Shown piece by piece: positions 7,747 through 14,935 of a stretch of 19,991 bases of DNA (position 1 is the stretch's first letter; the number at the start of each line of letters is the position of its first letter). The stretch comes from an uncultured Chthoniobacterales bacterium (GTDB lineage: Bacteria > Verrucomicrobiota > Verrucomicrobiae > Chthoniobacterales > UBA10450). The notes under the pieces are model-generated. The model saw only the letters and a list, made by a program, of their open reading frames with translations, made no database searches and had not been told where the DNA came from. Location of the stretch: positions 1 to 19,991 of the forward strand of contig CATPCN010000701.1 of NCBI GenBank assembly GCA_955652855.1, read 5' to 3'. The translations under genes and the position numbers were made by a program.

Positions 7747-9087
7747 TTGGCTGAAACGGCCTGGATTTGTTGCCAGCTTGGAGCGCGGGAACATTACGCG
7801 ATTCCGCGTGCTCTTTACCGAAGCCGTGCACTCGATCGGCTAATTACGGACGCTTGGGTACCGCGGAGGTCGATTCTACGAATCGTCGGGAATCGGAGAT
7901 CGGAGATCGGAGGTCAGCAGCCAGAGGTCAGCAGTCAGAGGGCAGAGGGCAGAGGGCAGAGGTTCGCCACGGCGAATCCGTCAATCGGCGGATCAGGCAT
8001 CGCAGAGCGATTTCACAGCGAACTGCGCAACGCGCGTGTCACTGCGTTCAACTGGTCGCTTATTACATTTGAGATGCTCGCGCGTATGCGCGGATTGCGT
8101 GGATGGCCGCTGATTATGGCCCGGAACGAATGGTTTGAGCGCAAAGCGGTCGATTGGCTGCGCCGAAACGCTGACACGCTGAAAGCTGAAAAGCTGAAAT
8201 CTGAGACGCTGAAAACCGAGCTGATTATTTTTGCTTACAGCTACGCCGCGCGGGAAATCTTCCGCTTTGCCAAACAACGCGGCTGGAAAACGGTGCTCGG
8301 GCAGATCGATCCCGGCCCGGTCGAAGAGAAGATTGTGACCGAAGAAGCCGCGCGGGTGCCGGGCCTCGCCGGAGACTGGCAGCCGGTTCCCCCAGAATAC
8401 TGGGATAATTGGCAAGAAGAATGCAGTCTAGCCGATCATATTATAGTGAATTCTGAATGGTCGAGAGCCGCCCTGATAAAGGGCGGGGTTAGCGGTGAAA
8501 AGTTATCAGTTATTCCGCTCGCTTACGAATCACCAATAACCGATACGCCGATAACTCGGTCGTATCCCGTGTGCTTCACGCGGGATCGACCGCTTCGCGT
8601 CCTTTTTCTCGGGCAGGTGAATCTGCGCAAAGGCGTCGCCCGTTTGTTCGAGGCAATTCGCCAACTTAAAGATGAGCCGATCGAGTTTCAGTTCGTTGGA
8701 CCTATGCAAGTGGCGGTTCCCGAAGATTTGAAAAATAACGCCGGTGTTCACTGCTTCGGCGCGGTGCCACGCGGCCACGTGGCGAATTTCTATCGGGACG
8801 CCGATGTGTTAATATTCCCGACCTTGTCGGACGGTTTTGGATTAACCCAGTTGGAAGCACAAGCGCAGCGTCTTCCGGTGATTGCTTCTCGCTATTGTGG
8901 CGAGGTCGTAAAACACGGCGTGAATGGATTGCTCCTCGAACGGCCGACTGTCGACGCGATCGTCGAAGCGCTGCGATTCTGTCTCGCGGATCCAGGACAG
9001 CTTGCCGCGTTCTCGAAGGCGTCGCGCGTCGAGGATCGCTTTTCAATCGACGCGCTCGGCGCGAATCTCCTAACCATCAACAATTAA
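7747..9087 (+). CDS. Glycosyltransferase family 4 with in-frame tandem-repeat insertions
   Basis: A 446-residue GT-B enzyme. The N-terminal lobe is WICCQLGAREHYAIPRAL; the C-terminal lobe contains VIPLAYE, LRVLFLGQVNLRKGV and a GT4 donor motif whose first acid is Asp rather than Glu (DGFGLTQLE). The TTG start has a strong AAGGAGG. Three parts look like absorbed repeat DNA: residues about 49-72 are encoded by ten heptamers, residues about 142-157 by CTGA-type 7/8-nt units (TLKAE, KLKSE, TLKTE), and the last codons plus the stop by an AATAAC-type heptamer array. The frame is intact through all of them. The enzyme is probably functional since the core motifs are kept, but the insertions are not expected in homologues. 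Confidence 0.88.
   Translation: MAETAWICCQLGAREHYAIPRALYRSRALDRLITDAWVPRRSILRIVGNRRSEIGGQQPEVSSQRAEGRGQRFATANPSIGGSGIAERFHSELRNARVTAFNWSLITFEMLARMRGLRGWPLIMARNEWFERKAVDWLRRNADTLKAEKLKSETLKTELIIFAYSYAAREIFRFAKQRGWKTVLGQIDPGPVEEKIVTEEAARVPGLAGDWQPVPPEYWDNWQEECSLADHIIVNSEWSRAALIKGGVSGEKLSVIPLAYESPITDTPITRSYPVCFTRDRPLRVLFLGQVNLRKGVARLFEAIRQLKDEPIEFQFVGPMQVAVPEDLKNNAGVHCFGAVPRGHVANFYRDADVLIFPTLSDGFGLTQLEAQAQRLPVIASRYCGEVVKHGVNGLLLERPTVDAIVEALRFCLADPGQLAAFSKASRVEDRFSIDALGANLLTINN
7892..7961. repeat. Heptanucleotide tandem array inside GT4 gene
   Basis: Ten contiguous 7-base units: ATCGGAG x3, GTCAGCA, GCCAGAG, GTCAGCA, GTCAGAG, GGCAGAG x3. Three heptamers equal seven codons, so the protein shows a loose 7-residue period (RSEIGGQ, QPEVSSQ, RAEGRGQ). 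The array is followed at once by a small hairpin (7962-7979). Confidence 0.9.
7962..7979. repeat. GC-rich hairpin next to heptamer array
   Basis: The arms TTCGC and GCGAA flank a CACG loop. The 18 bases starting at 7962 match 14 of 18 bases of the hairpin starting at 19274 on the same strand; both sit beside heptamer arrays. Confidence 0.6.
8171..8215. repeat. CTGA-type 7/8-nt tandem repeat in GT4 gene
   Basis: CTGA recurs at 8171, 8179, 8186, 8194, 8201 and 8209 (spacings 8, 7, 8, 7, 8), so two units make 15 bases or five codons. This gives the 5-residue repeat TLKAE, KLKSE, TLKTE. The same CTGAAA units recur between 16607 and 16683. Confidence 0.75.
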
Positions 9088-9112
9088 CTGATAACCAATA
9101 ACTGATAACACG
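9071..9112. repeat. AATAAC-type heptamer array at the 3' end of the GT4 gene
   Basis: Six 7-base units: TAACCAT, CAACAAT, TAACTGA, TAACCAA, TAACTGA, TAACACG. The gene's last five codons and its TAA stop (9085-9087) fall inside the array. Similar units, on the other strand, flank the hairpin at 19273-19302. Confidence 0.8.
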
Positions 9113-9127
9113 CGGCCCCGCCGCCTT

Positions 9128-10477
9128 ATGGATCTTGAAACTGGATTTTATACCTGCACGTGCATCCAGATCGCATGGATCGTTGTTTCCGCTATCTGGT
9201 TTTGGCGGAGGAGCGACGAGTTTCCGCTGATCCTCAGTCTGTTTTTATTTTACGTCTTTGCCTTCCGGTTTTGGGCGTTGCTCCAGGGCTGGGCGGCACC
9301 GGTAAACATTGCTCCGTTTGGATTTGCTCCAGTCGCGGTTGAAAGCTGTTTGGAGTCGCATGCGCTTGGGGTGCTCGGGGAAACGACGCTCCTCGGAGTT
9401 TACATGCTCGCGCAGAGCCGAGCGATCTGGGTGCCTCGCGTAATCGCGTCACCTCCGTTCTTGCAATGGCTGCGGCCGCGAACTTTCGTGTTAGCGGTTG
9501 TTTGCGCAGGACTGGCAACATTGACGCGCCGCGCTGTGGGAGCACAGATTGATGCCGGTAAATCGATGAGTTTCGAGATTAGCAGCTACCTATCGTTATT
9601 CCCGATGGTCCTGATTAGCGCTGGGATTCTGCTCGTTTTACTCTGGAAGGCTGGCGGTTTCAGTTCAGTGCCGCAGAAAGCGATTGCTCTTATAATGCTG
9701 GTGGCAATCGCATTTCTCAGTTTCGATTCCTCGTCGCGCTTCCAATTTCTCGGGTGGATTTTAGCGTCGACAATCATCTTGACGGCAGGCTTGCCTTTTC
9801 GGCAGAAAGCATTATTTGCGCTACTCGGGCTGACCACCGCCGCGGCTCTATTTGCGGTTGCGGGTGCCTTGCGTAGAGCTGATGACCCGGATCTCGTGCT
9901 GGAGGAGGCATCGGTAAACCGGTTCGCTTTCGCCTCCGACGCGAACATGCTCGATGGTTTCGTGCTGTTGCGCCAGGTTTATCCGGACATGCTGAACTAC
10001 AGTTATGGAGGTGAACATTTGGACATTCTCACGCGGCCGATCCCGCGTGCCTGGTGGCCGGCCAAGCCCGTGGGTGGTTATCTCAACAAGCTCGGGATTA
10101 TCGACGCCAACTCGGGAGTCAGTCTAGGTATTTCGCCGAGTTTATTCGGCTCGTTCTATCAGGAAGGCGGCATCAGAGGGATGGTGCTGTTATCGGCGCT
10201 GTATGGTTTTGGGTTCGCCCGACTGATCCGATTCTCGGCCCTGACAAATCCTGTTGGAGGTTTGCTCATCCGGGCAATCGCCTGCGCGGCGGTCGTTCCG
10301 CTCTTACGCGGCGGGGATCTACCAGGAATCTATGCTTGGTTTGGGATGGCATTCTGGCCTTGTTTCCTCGTTCTGTATCTATGGCGAAAGGAATTGTTAA
10401 CCAAAGGTTTGGAAGCTGCGACCAGAAATTCTTCTCCCCTCACACAATCGTTCGCACCTGCTGTTTCGACGAGATAA
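9128..10477 (+). CDS. Oligosaccharide repeat-unit polymerase (Wzy/O-antigen polymerase type)
   Basis: A 449-residue integral membrane protein with about ten hydrophobic segments, such as IAWIVVSAIWFW near the N-terminus and a run from TFVLAVVCAGLA to AALFAVAGAL. After a large hydrophilic loop comes LTRPIPRAWWPAKPVGGYL, then GISPSLFGSFYQEGGIRGM; Arg/Pro-rich loops of this kind are typical of Wzy polymerases, where conserved Arg residues act in polymerisation. It would join undecaprenyl-linked units in the periplasm. The ATG at 9128 lies just downstream of a heptamer array and a GC-rich stretch, without a clear ribosome-binding site. The family assignment rests on topology plus these loops. Confidence 0.82.
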   Translation: MDLETGFYTCTCIQIAWIVVSAIWFWRRSDEFPLILSLFLFYVFAFRFWALLQGWAAPVNIAPFGFAPVAVESCLESHALGVLGETTLLGVYMLAQSRAIWVPRVIASPPFLQWLRPRTFVLAVVCAGLATLTRRAVGAQIDAGKSMSFEISSYLSLFPMVLISAGILLVLLWKAGGFSSVPQKAIALIMLVAIAFLSFDSSSRFQFLGWILASTIILTAGLPFRQKALFALLGLTTAAALFAVAGALRRADDPDLVLEEASVNRFAFASDANMLDGFVLLRQVYPDMLNYSYGGEHLDILTRPIPRAWWPAKPVGGYLNKLGIIDANSGVSLGISPSLFGSFYQEGGIRGMVLLSALYGFGFARLIRFSALTNPVGGLLIRAIACAAVVPLLRGGDLPGIYAWFGMAFWPCFLVLYLWRKELLTKGLEAATRNSSPLTQSFAPAVSTR

Positions 10478-10596
10478 AACATCTAGCTTCGAGGTTGCCC
10501 GCCGTAGGGCGCCGCCTAAATCAGCGGTAAGACGCATCGAATAAGATCGAAACAAGTATGAGATAGGTACGAGAGTATCGCCGGCACACTCACCGA
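10478..10596. other. Intergenic gap after polymerase gene
   Basis: This 119-base gap is the second longest between genes here. It holds a short GCCC/GGGC inverted repeat but no recognisable RNA gene, promoter pair or strong terminator. Confidence 0.4.
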
Positions 10597-12843
10597 TTGA
10601 AACGCATCGTTCTCCATTGGCCACGTCTGGGTCCTTATCATCTGGCGCGCTTACGCGGCGCGCATGAATTGTTCGGCGCGCGTGGTGTCGTGGTCACGGC
10701 GTTGGAAATCGCGGGCATGGACCGCACTTATGGTTGGAAGAAAGAGGAAAAGCCAACGGTGTTCGAGCGGCGCACGCTGTTCCCAAACGGATATTATGAA
10801 GACCTATCCGATACCGAATTGAAGCCGGCCATCTTCGCTACACTTGATGAATTGTCGCCGGAAGCGGTCGCGATCAATGGTTATGGATTTCGCGATTCGC
10901 GGATCTGTCTGGATTGGTGCACCTCGCGCGAGACCAAGGCAATCCTGATGACTGAAACGACCGCAGCCGACAAGCCGCGTCTCTGGATGCGGGAGTTTGC
11001 CAAGCGGATTCTCCTGCGGCGCTTCGACGTGGCGATCTGCGGTGGCCAGCGACATCGCGATTATCTGCTCTCTCTCGGAACGGCGCCCTATCGCGTGTTC
11101 ACAAAGTACGACGTGGTAGACAATGAGTACTTTCGCCGGAAGGCGGGGGAGGTCAGCGGTTCGCAGGGCGCGAACTTTACGGCGGGAGGTCGTGAGATTT
11201 CCGCGAATCGACCTAGGGAAGCCGGCGACTCAGTTTTGGCGAAAACCGAGCGGTCAGGTAACACCGCACTGCCTGGATTAAATGATCCGCGGCTTTTTTT
11301 TCTAGCTTCGAATCGCTTCATTGCTCGGAAAAACCTGCGCACTCTGGTTCAGGCTTATGCTCGTTACCGCTCCAACGTTCCCGATGGGTGGCGGCTCGTG
11401 TTGCTCGGTAGCGGCGAACAGGAAGCGGAGCTGAGAAAGATCGTCGCGGACCTTGCAATTCCCGATGTTACCTTTGCCGGGTTCCGGCAAATCGAGGAGT
11501 TACCGTCTTACTATGCGGCAGCAGGCTGCTTCATTCACCCCGCGCTGATCGAGCCCTGGGGGCTTGTGGTCAACGAAGCGATGGCGACTGGTTTGCCGGT
11601 CATTGTCTCAACTGGAGCAGGCTGTGCCGATGACCTGGTCGAACACGGAGCGAACGGTTTCGTCTTTGACCCTGCTGACGTAAGCGATCTTGCGCGCTGC
11701 ATGGCTACGCTGGCGGGAGACGCGGATTTGCAGACACGGATGCGCGCCCGGTCGCGAGAGATTATCGCCCGGTGGACGGTCGACGATTTCGCGAAAAGTC
11801 TATGGAAAGCATGGGAAGCTCCGCGGATTTTTTATCGCCTGGTGACCGCGGGAGAACGCAATGTCGTAGCTTATCCGGAACGAAGCATCGCTTGCCGGCT
11901 CCAGCACGTGAGGTGTTTCCGGCCGGTCACGGCAAGGCAGCACCTGTTGTTCGCCGGAATCCGCATTGTCATCTTGCTCCGATGCGATCGGTGGATGTTT
12001 CGGCGGACCGCGCCGGACGATCCCCTGAATTTTTCTTCCGACCTGGCCAATACCATGCGCGACGTCTCCAGCCGCGTCGAGCAAGAGCAACTCTTTTACA
12101 CAATAGCATGGCCATCCGAAGCCAGAAGAAGGCGGACGTATGCATTTGCTTTGTCGGACGAGAACAAACCGCTCGCTTTTATCAAGATGTCCGAAGCCGG
12201 AGATAGGGAAGCACTGGCGAATGGGTTCGATGCTTTAAGCAAGCTTGCTGAGCTTCGGCAGGGCGCCATTCGTTTTCCGCTGCCGTTTTTTTGGGGGAAA
12301 TGCGGTGTGGTCGACTATTATGCGAGTCAGTACGTTCCTTTGAAGCGCGCCCGGCGCGTTCTATCCTCTCTTAATCCGAAGGTTCTCATCGAAAGTTATT
12401 CCGGCCCAGTTACGGTTATGTCTCCGGAGCGAGTGGCGAAAGCGAGATGGGTCTCGCAGTTCTGGAATGTAGTAGACGAGCGGAGCTCATTTGCTTCTAG
12501 ATTAAGAGACGACTTCCAGTACCCCGTCCAATGCTGCCGGGTTCACGGCGACCTGACTCGCGCAAACATGATACCCTCCGGGAACGCCATATGGATCATC
12601 GACTGGGAATTAAGCGATGCGTTCGGTCCACGGATGACCGATTACATTACTTTCTTTCTGGGCAAGCGTCAGCGCCGGCTAGTGCATAAACCTGTGAAGG
12701 TGATGGCAGAGTTCCGGCAGAAGTTCTTGAGCAACCAAACGTCGGAAGATCAGCGCAACGCGCGACTGGCAGTGGCATTCCTTCTCGGACGAGGATCGGG
12801 GCTCGGCCGCAGAATCGTCGCCGCATGGGGCGCCGTCGAATGA
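10597..12843 (+). CDS. GT4 glycosyltransferase fused to an APH-like kinase-fold domain
   Basis: A 748-residue two-domain protein. Residues 1 to about 410 are a GT4: IVLHWPRLGPYHLARL, VVDNEYF at the end of the first lobe, RLFFLASNRFIARKNL at the start of the second, and EX7E in EPWGLVVNE. Residues about 490-735 resemble aminoglycoside phosphotransferase/kinase-fold proteins: candidate ATP-binding Lys K530 (AFIKMSE), catalytic loop HGDLTRAN (H650, D652, N657) and metal-binding D669 in IIDWE. Residues 186-220 are the 107-bp repeat element, placed between the two GT4 lobes. The linker (410-490) matches nothing I know, so the fusion could be real or the result of a lost stop or frameshift. TTG start; ATGA overlap with the next gene. 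Confidence 0.8.
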   Translation: MKRIVLHWPRLGPYHLARLRGAHELFGARGVVVTALEIAGMDRTYGWKKEEKPTVFERRTLFPNGYYEDLSDTELKPAIFATLDELSPEAVAINGYGFRDSRICLDWCTSRETKAILMTETTAADKPRLWMREFAKRILLRRFDVAICGGQRHRDYLLSLGTAPYRVFTKYDVVDNEYFRRKAGEVSGSQGANFTAGGREISANRPREAGDSVLAKTERSGNTALPGLNDPRLFFLASNRFIARKNLRTLVQAYARYRSNVPDGWRLVLLGSGEQEAELRKIVADLAIPDVTFAGFRQIEELPSYYAAAGCFIHPALIEPWGLVVNEAMATGLPVIVSTGAGCADDLVEHGANGFVFDPADVSDLARCMATLAGDADLQTRMRARSREIIARWTVDDFAKSLWKAWEAPRIFYRLVTAGERNVVAYPERSIACRLQHVRCFRPVTARQHLLFAGIRIVILLRCDRWMFRRTAPDDPLNFSSDLANTMRDVSSRVEQEQLFYTIAWPSEARRRRTYAFALSDENKPLAFIKMSEAGDREALANGFDALSKLAELRQGAIRFPLPFFWGKCGVVDYYASQYVPLKRARRVLSSLNPKVLIESYSGPVTVMSPERVAKARWVSQFWNVVDERSSFASRLRDDFQYPVQCCRVHGDLTRANMIPSGNAIWIIDWELSDAFGPRMTDYITFFLGKRQRRLVHKPVKVMAEFRQKFLSNQTSEDQRNARLAVAFLLGRGSGLGRRIVAAWGAVE
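11151..11257. repeat. 107-bp structured repeat element, copy 1 (in frame in GT4-kinase gene)
   Basis: Bounded by GGTCAGC (11151) and GGTCAG (11252), 101 bases apart. Three hairpins: GTTCGC 11159-11164 with GCGAAC 11170-11175; AGGTCG 11187-11192 with CGACCT 11209-11214; CTCAGTTTT 11229-11237 with AAAACCGAG 11242-11250, which has one A-C mismatch on this strand and a G-U pair on the other. It encodes residues 186-220. Copy 2 at 16090 differs at 10 bases. Confidence 0.92.
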
Positions 12844-13598
12844 GCGACGCGCGCGAAGGTTACTCGGAAAAATTCAGGGAGGCGATTGCGGCCTCGGAGT
12901 ATGAGAGATTCTATACTCCCGGAACGGCTGATCATGCCATTTGGACTCACGAGCGAAAGATTCTCACTGATCTACTGGCGCGCCACCAAAAGCATTGGCC
13001 GACCTGCGACTATCTGGATTTCGCGTGCGGCACCGGGCGCGTAATCGAGTTCATGGAATCCCGCGTGGCCACGTCCCGAGGAATAGACATATCGTCCGAA
13101 ATGCTGAGACTGGCGGCGCCCAAGCTGCAACGGAGCGAGCTGATTTGCACTGATATCACAAAGTCAGACCTGCCTGAGGCGAAGTACGATCTGATAACGG
13201 CATTCCGTTTTTTCCTGAACGCGGAGCCGTCGTTGCGCATCGCGGCGATGCGAGCGCTTGCGCTGCGACTAAAGAATACTGAAAGCGTGCTTGTTTTTAC
13301 CAATCATGGAAACCCATTCAGCTATAAGGGGGTTATGTGGCCGGTGCATCGAACATGCCAGCTTCTGTTCGGCCGGCAGACATTTGGAAACTACCTGACC
13401 CATAAGCAGATCAGGCACCTGCTTGACGAATCAGGTCTGCACATCATCGAGCGGTTCGGCTGCGGAATAATTTCTCCGCGCTTTTTTAAAATTGCTCCGT
13501 CAATGGCAGACTCAATAGAATGTCGCTTTGGCCGCGACAAGGTGGCGCGCGCGATAGGTGTTAACCAAGTATACGTCGTCAGTAAGACATCGTCTTGA
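12840..13598 (+). CDS. Class I SAM-dependent methyltransferase
   Basis: A 252-residue methyltransferase. Motif I is YLDFACGTGRVIEFM (about residue 57), motif II the GIDISSEMLRLA strand-helix, followed by CTDITKSDLP and YDLITAFRFFLN, which is the Methyltransf_11/25 layout. The ATG at 12840 forms an ATGA overlap with the stop of the GT4-kinase gene; an in-frame ATG at 12825 would add five residues. Tight coupling to the kinase-domain gene suggests both act on the same glycan, for example by methylating a sugar or a phosphate-bearing residue. That role is inference. Confidence 0.85.
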   Translation: MSDAREGYSEKFREAIAASEYERFYTPGTADHAIWTHERKILTDLLARHQKHWPTCDYLDFACGTGRVIEFMESRVATSRGIDISSEMLRLAAPKLQRSELICTDITKSDLPEAKYDLITAFRFFLNAEPSLRIAAMRALALRLKNTESVLVFTNHGNPFSYKGVMWPVHRTCQLLFGRQTFGNYLTHKQIRHLLDESGLHIIERFGCGIISPRFFKIAPSMADSIECRFGRDKVARAIGVNQVYVVSKTSS

Positions 13599-13661
13599 TT
13601 CGCAGCAATCACCCTGAAGGCACGAACCAATTCACGGACAACTCTTCTAAGTATTCCCGAA

Positions 13662-14828
13662 ATGAAGCTAGCAATGCTGACCCCGTCCATATCGCGCCGC
13701 GCGGGAGGCTTGCGTGATTGTGTCCTGAATCTAGCCCGTTCGTTAGAGGAGAAGCACGATGTTCGTGTCGACGTTCTCAGCGTTGAGGACGAATTCGCGA
13801 CCGCCGACCGGCCTTTGTGGGATCCGCAGAGCGTTCATCTGGCCCGATCGAAGCTCGCCACGTTTCGATACGCTCCAGAATTATCTCACAACCTCTCGAC
13901 TGCGGACCCTGATCTCGTTCATACCCACGGCCTGTGGACTTATTTGTCCATTGCAACTCTGCGATGGTCACAGAGGAGAATGAAACCATACGTGGTGTCG
14001 GCCCATGGAATGTTGGACCCCTGGGCTTTGCGGAATTCACAATGGAAGAAGCGCATTGCCTCGTTTCTCTTTGAACGGCGGCACTTGAAAGGCGCTGCTT
14101 GCCTGCATGCAATCAATCGACCAGAAGCAGAGGCAATGCGGAACTTCGGTCTGAAGAATCCGATTTGTGTGATCCCCAACGGGGTCGAAATCCCTGACTC
14201 GACCAGCAAGTTGGAACCACCGGAATGGGGAAACGAATTCGAGCGCGACCGAAAAGTCCTGCTGTATCTGGGCCGTCTCCACCCGAAGAAGGGACTGCCG
14301 ACCCTTCTGAGATCGTGGCGAGAGGCCATTTCGAAAAACGGCGACTGGATTTTGGTTATCGCAGGGTGGGATCAGGCGGGTCACCGTTCTGAACTGGAGC
14401 AACTGGTTGCTCAGTTAGGAATTTCAGACTCGGTAAAGTTTGTCGGCCCACTTTTTGGCGCGCAACGGGAGGCGGCGTATCAAAGTGCCACCGCTTTTGT
14501 CCTGCCATCGCTCAGTGAAGGTCAGCCGCTGGCCGTGCTCGAGGCATGGTCTCATGCGCTTCCCGTGATCATGACCAGGGAATGTAATCTTGGCGAGGGT
14601 TTCGAAATGGGGGCGGCAGTTCGAATGGAACCGGCAGTTGCAAGCGGAACCGATGCGTTGAAAACATTGTTCTCGTTGGGTGACGCCGCTTTGCGAGAAA
14701 TGGGAATGTGCGGCAAGAGACTGGTCGCGAGCAGCTTTTCATGGCCACGGATTGCGGCTGAAATGTTTTCAGTTTATCAGTGGGTAATGGGCGCTGGAGC
14801 AACGCCGTCATCTCTGCTCACCAATTAG
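13662..14828 (+). CDS. Glycosyltransferase family 4
   Basis: A 388-residue GT-B enzyme: first strand MKLAMLTPSISRRAGGL, acceptor-side HTHGLWTYLSIA and SAHGMLDPWAL, interlobe CVIPNGVEIP, second lobe LLYLGRLHPKKGL and EX7E in EGQPLAVLE. The HGLW, HGML and IPNGV pattern is common in GT4 enzymes of exopolysaccharide loci. The ATG start begins directly with the first strand; no strong ribosome-binding site is seen. It is 63 bases from the preceding methyltransferase. It carries no repeat insertions, unlike the GT4 genes at 7747 and 10597. Confidence 0.9.
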   Translation: MKLAMLTPSISRRAGGLRDCVLNLARSLEEKHDVRVDVLSVEDEFATADRPLWDPQSVHLARSKLATFRYAPELSHNLSTADPDLVHTHGLWTYLSIATLRWSQRRMKPYVVSAHGMLDPWALRNSQWKKRIASFLFERRHLKGAACLHAINRPEAEAMRNFGLKNPICVIPNGVEIPDSTSKLEPPEWGNEFERDRKVLLYLGRLHPKKGLPTLLRSWREAISKNGDWILVIAGWDQAGHRSELEQLVAQLGISDSVKFVGPLFGAQREAAYQSATAFVLPSLSEGQPLAVLEAWSHALPVIMTRECNLGEGFEMGAAVRMEPAVASGTDALKTLFSLGDAALREMGMCGKRLVASSFSWPRIAAEMFSVYQWVMGAGATPSSLLTN

Positions 14829-14935
14829 CCTCTAGTGGCAGGGGCGACGTCCCGCCGCGTAATTCTTTACTGACAGCTCGTAACAACTGTCGTACGCTCA
14901 AAAATTGTCGCGATTTTTTCCGAATCAGGCCGTTC

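Noticed and set aside
7892..7961. CRISPR-like array
   Set aside because: The units are 7 bases, contiguous and without spacers; no cas genes are present.
8468..8486. Perfect 7-bp hairpin (CCGCCCT with AGGGCGG) in the GT4 gene
   Set aside because: It encodes the conserved ALIKGGV segment of GT4 proteins, so the symmetry is probably a chance result of codon use.
8530..8558. Possible further heptamer insertion (PITDTPITR)
   Set aside because: Periodicity is weak and the region between VIPLAYE and the second lobe is naturally variable.
14829..14935. Promoter or RNA gene before the glycosylphosphotransferase
   Set aside because: Only a short GACGTC palindrome is visible; no convincing -35/-10 pair or tRNA/ncRNA fold.
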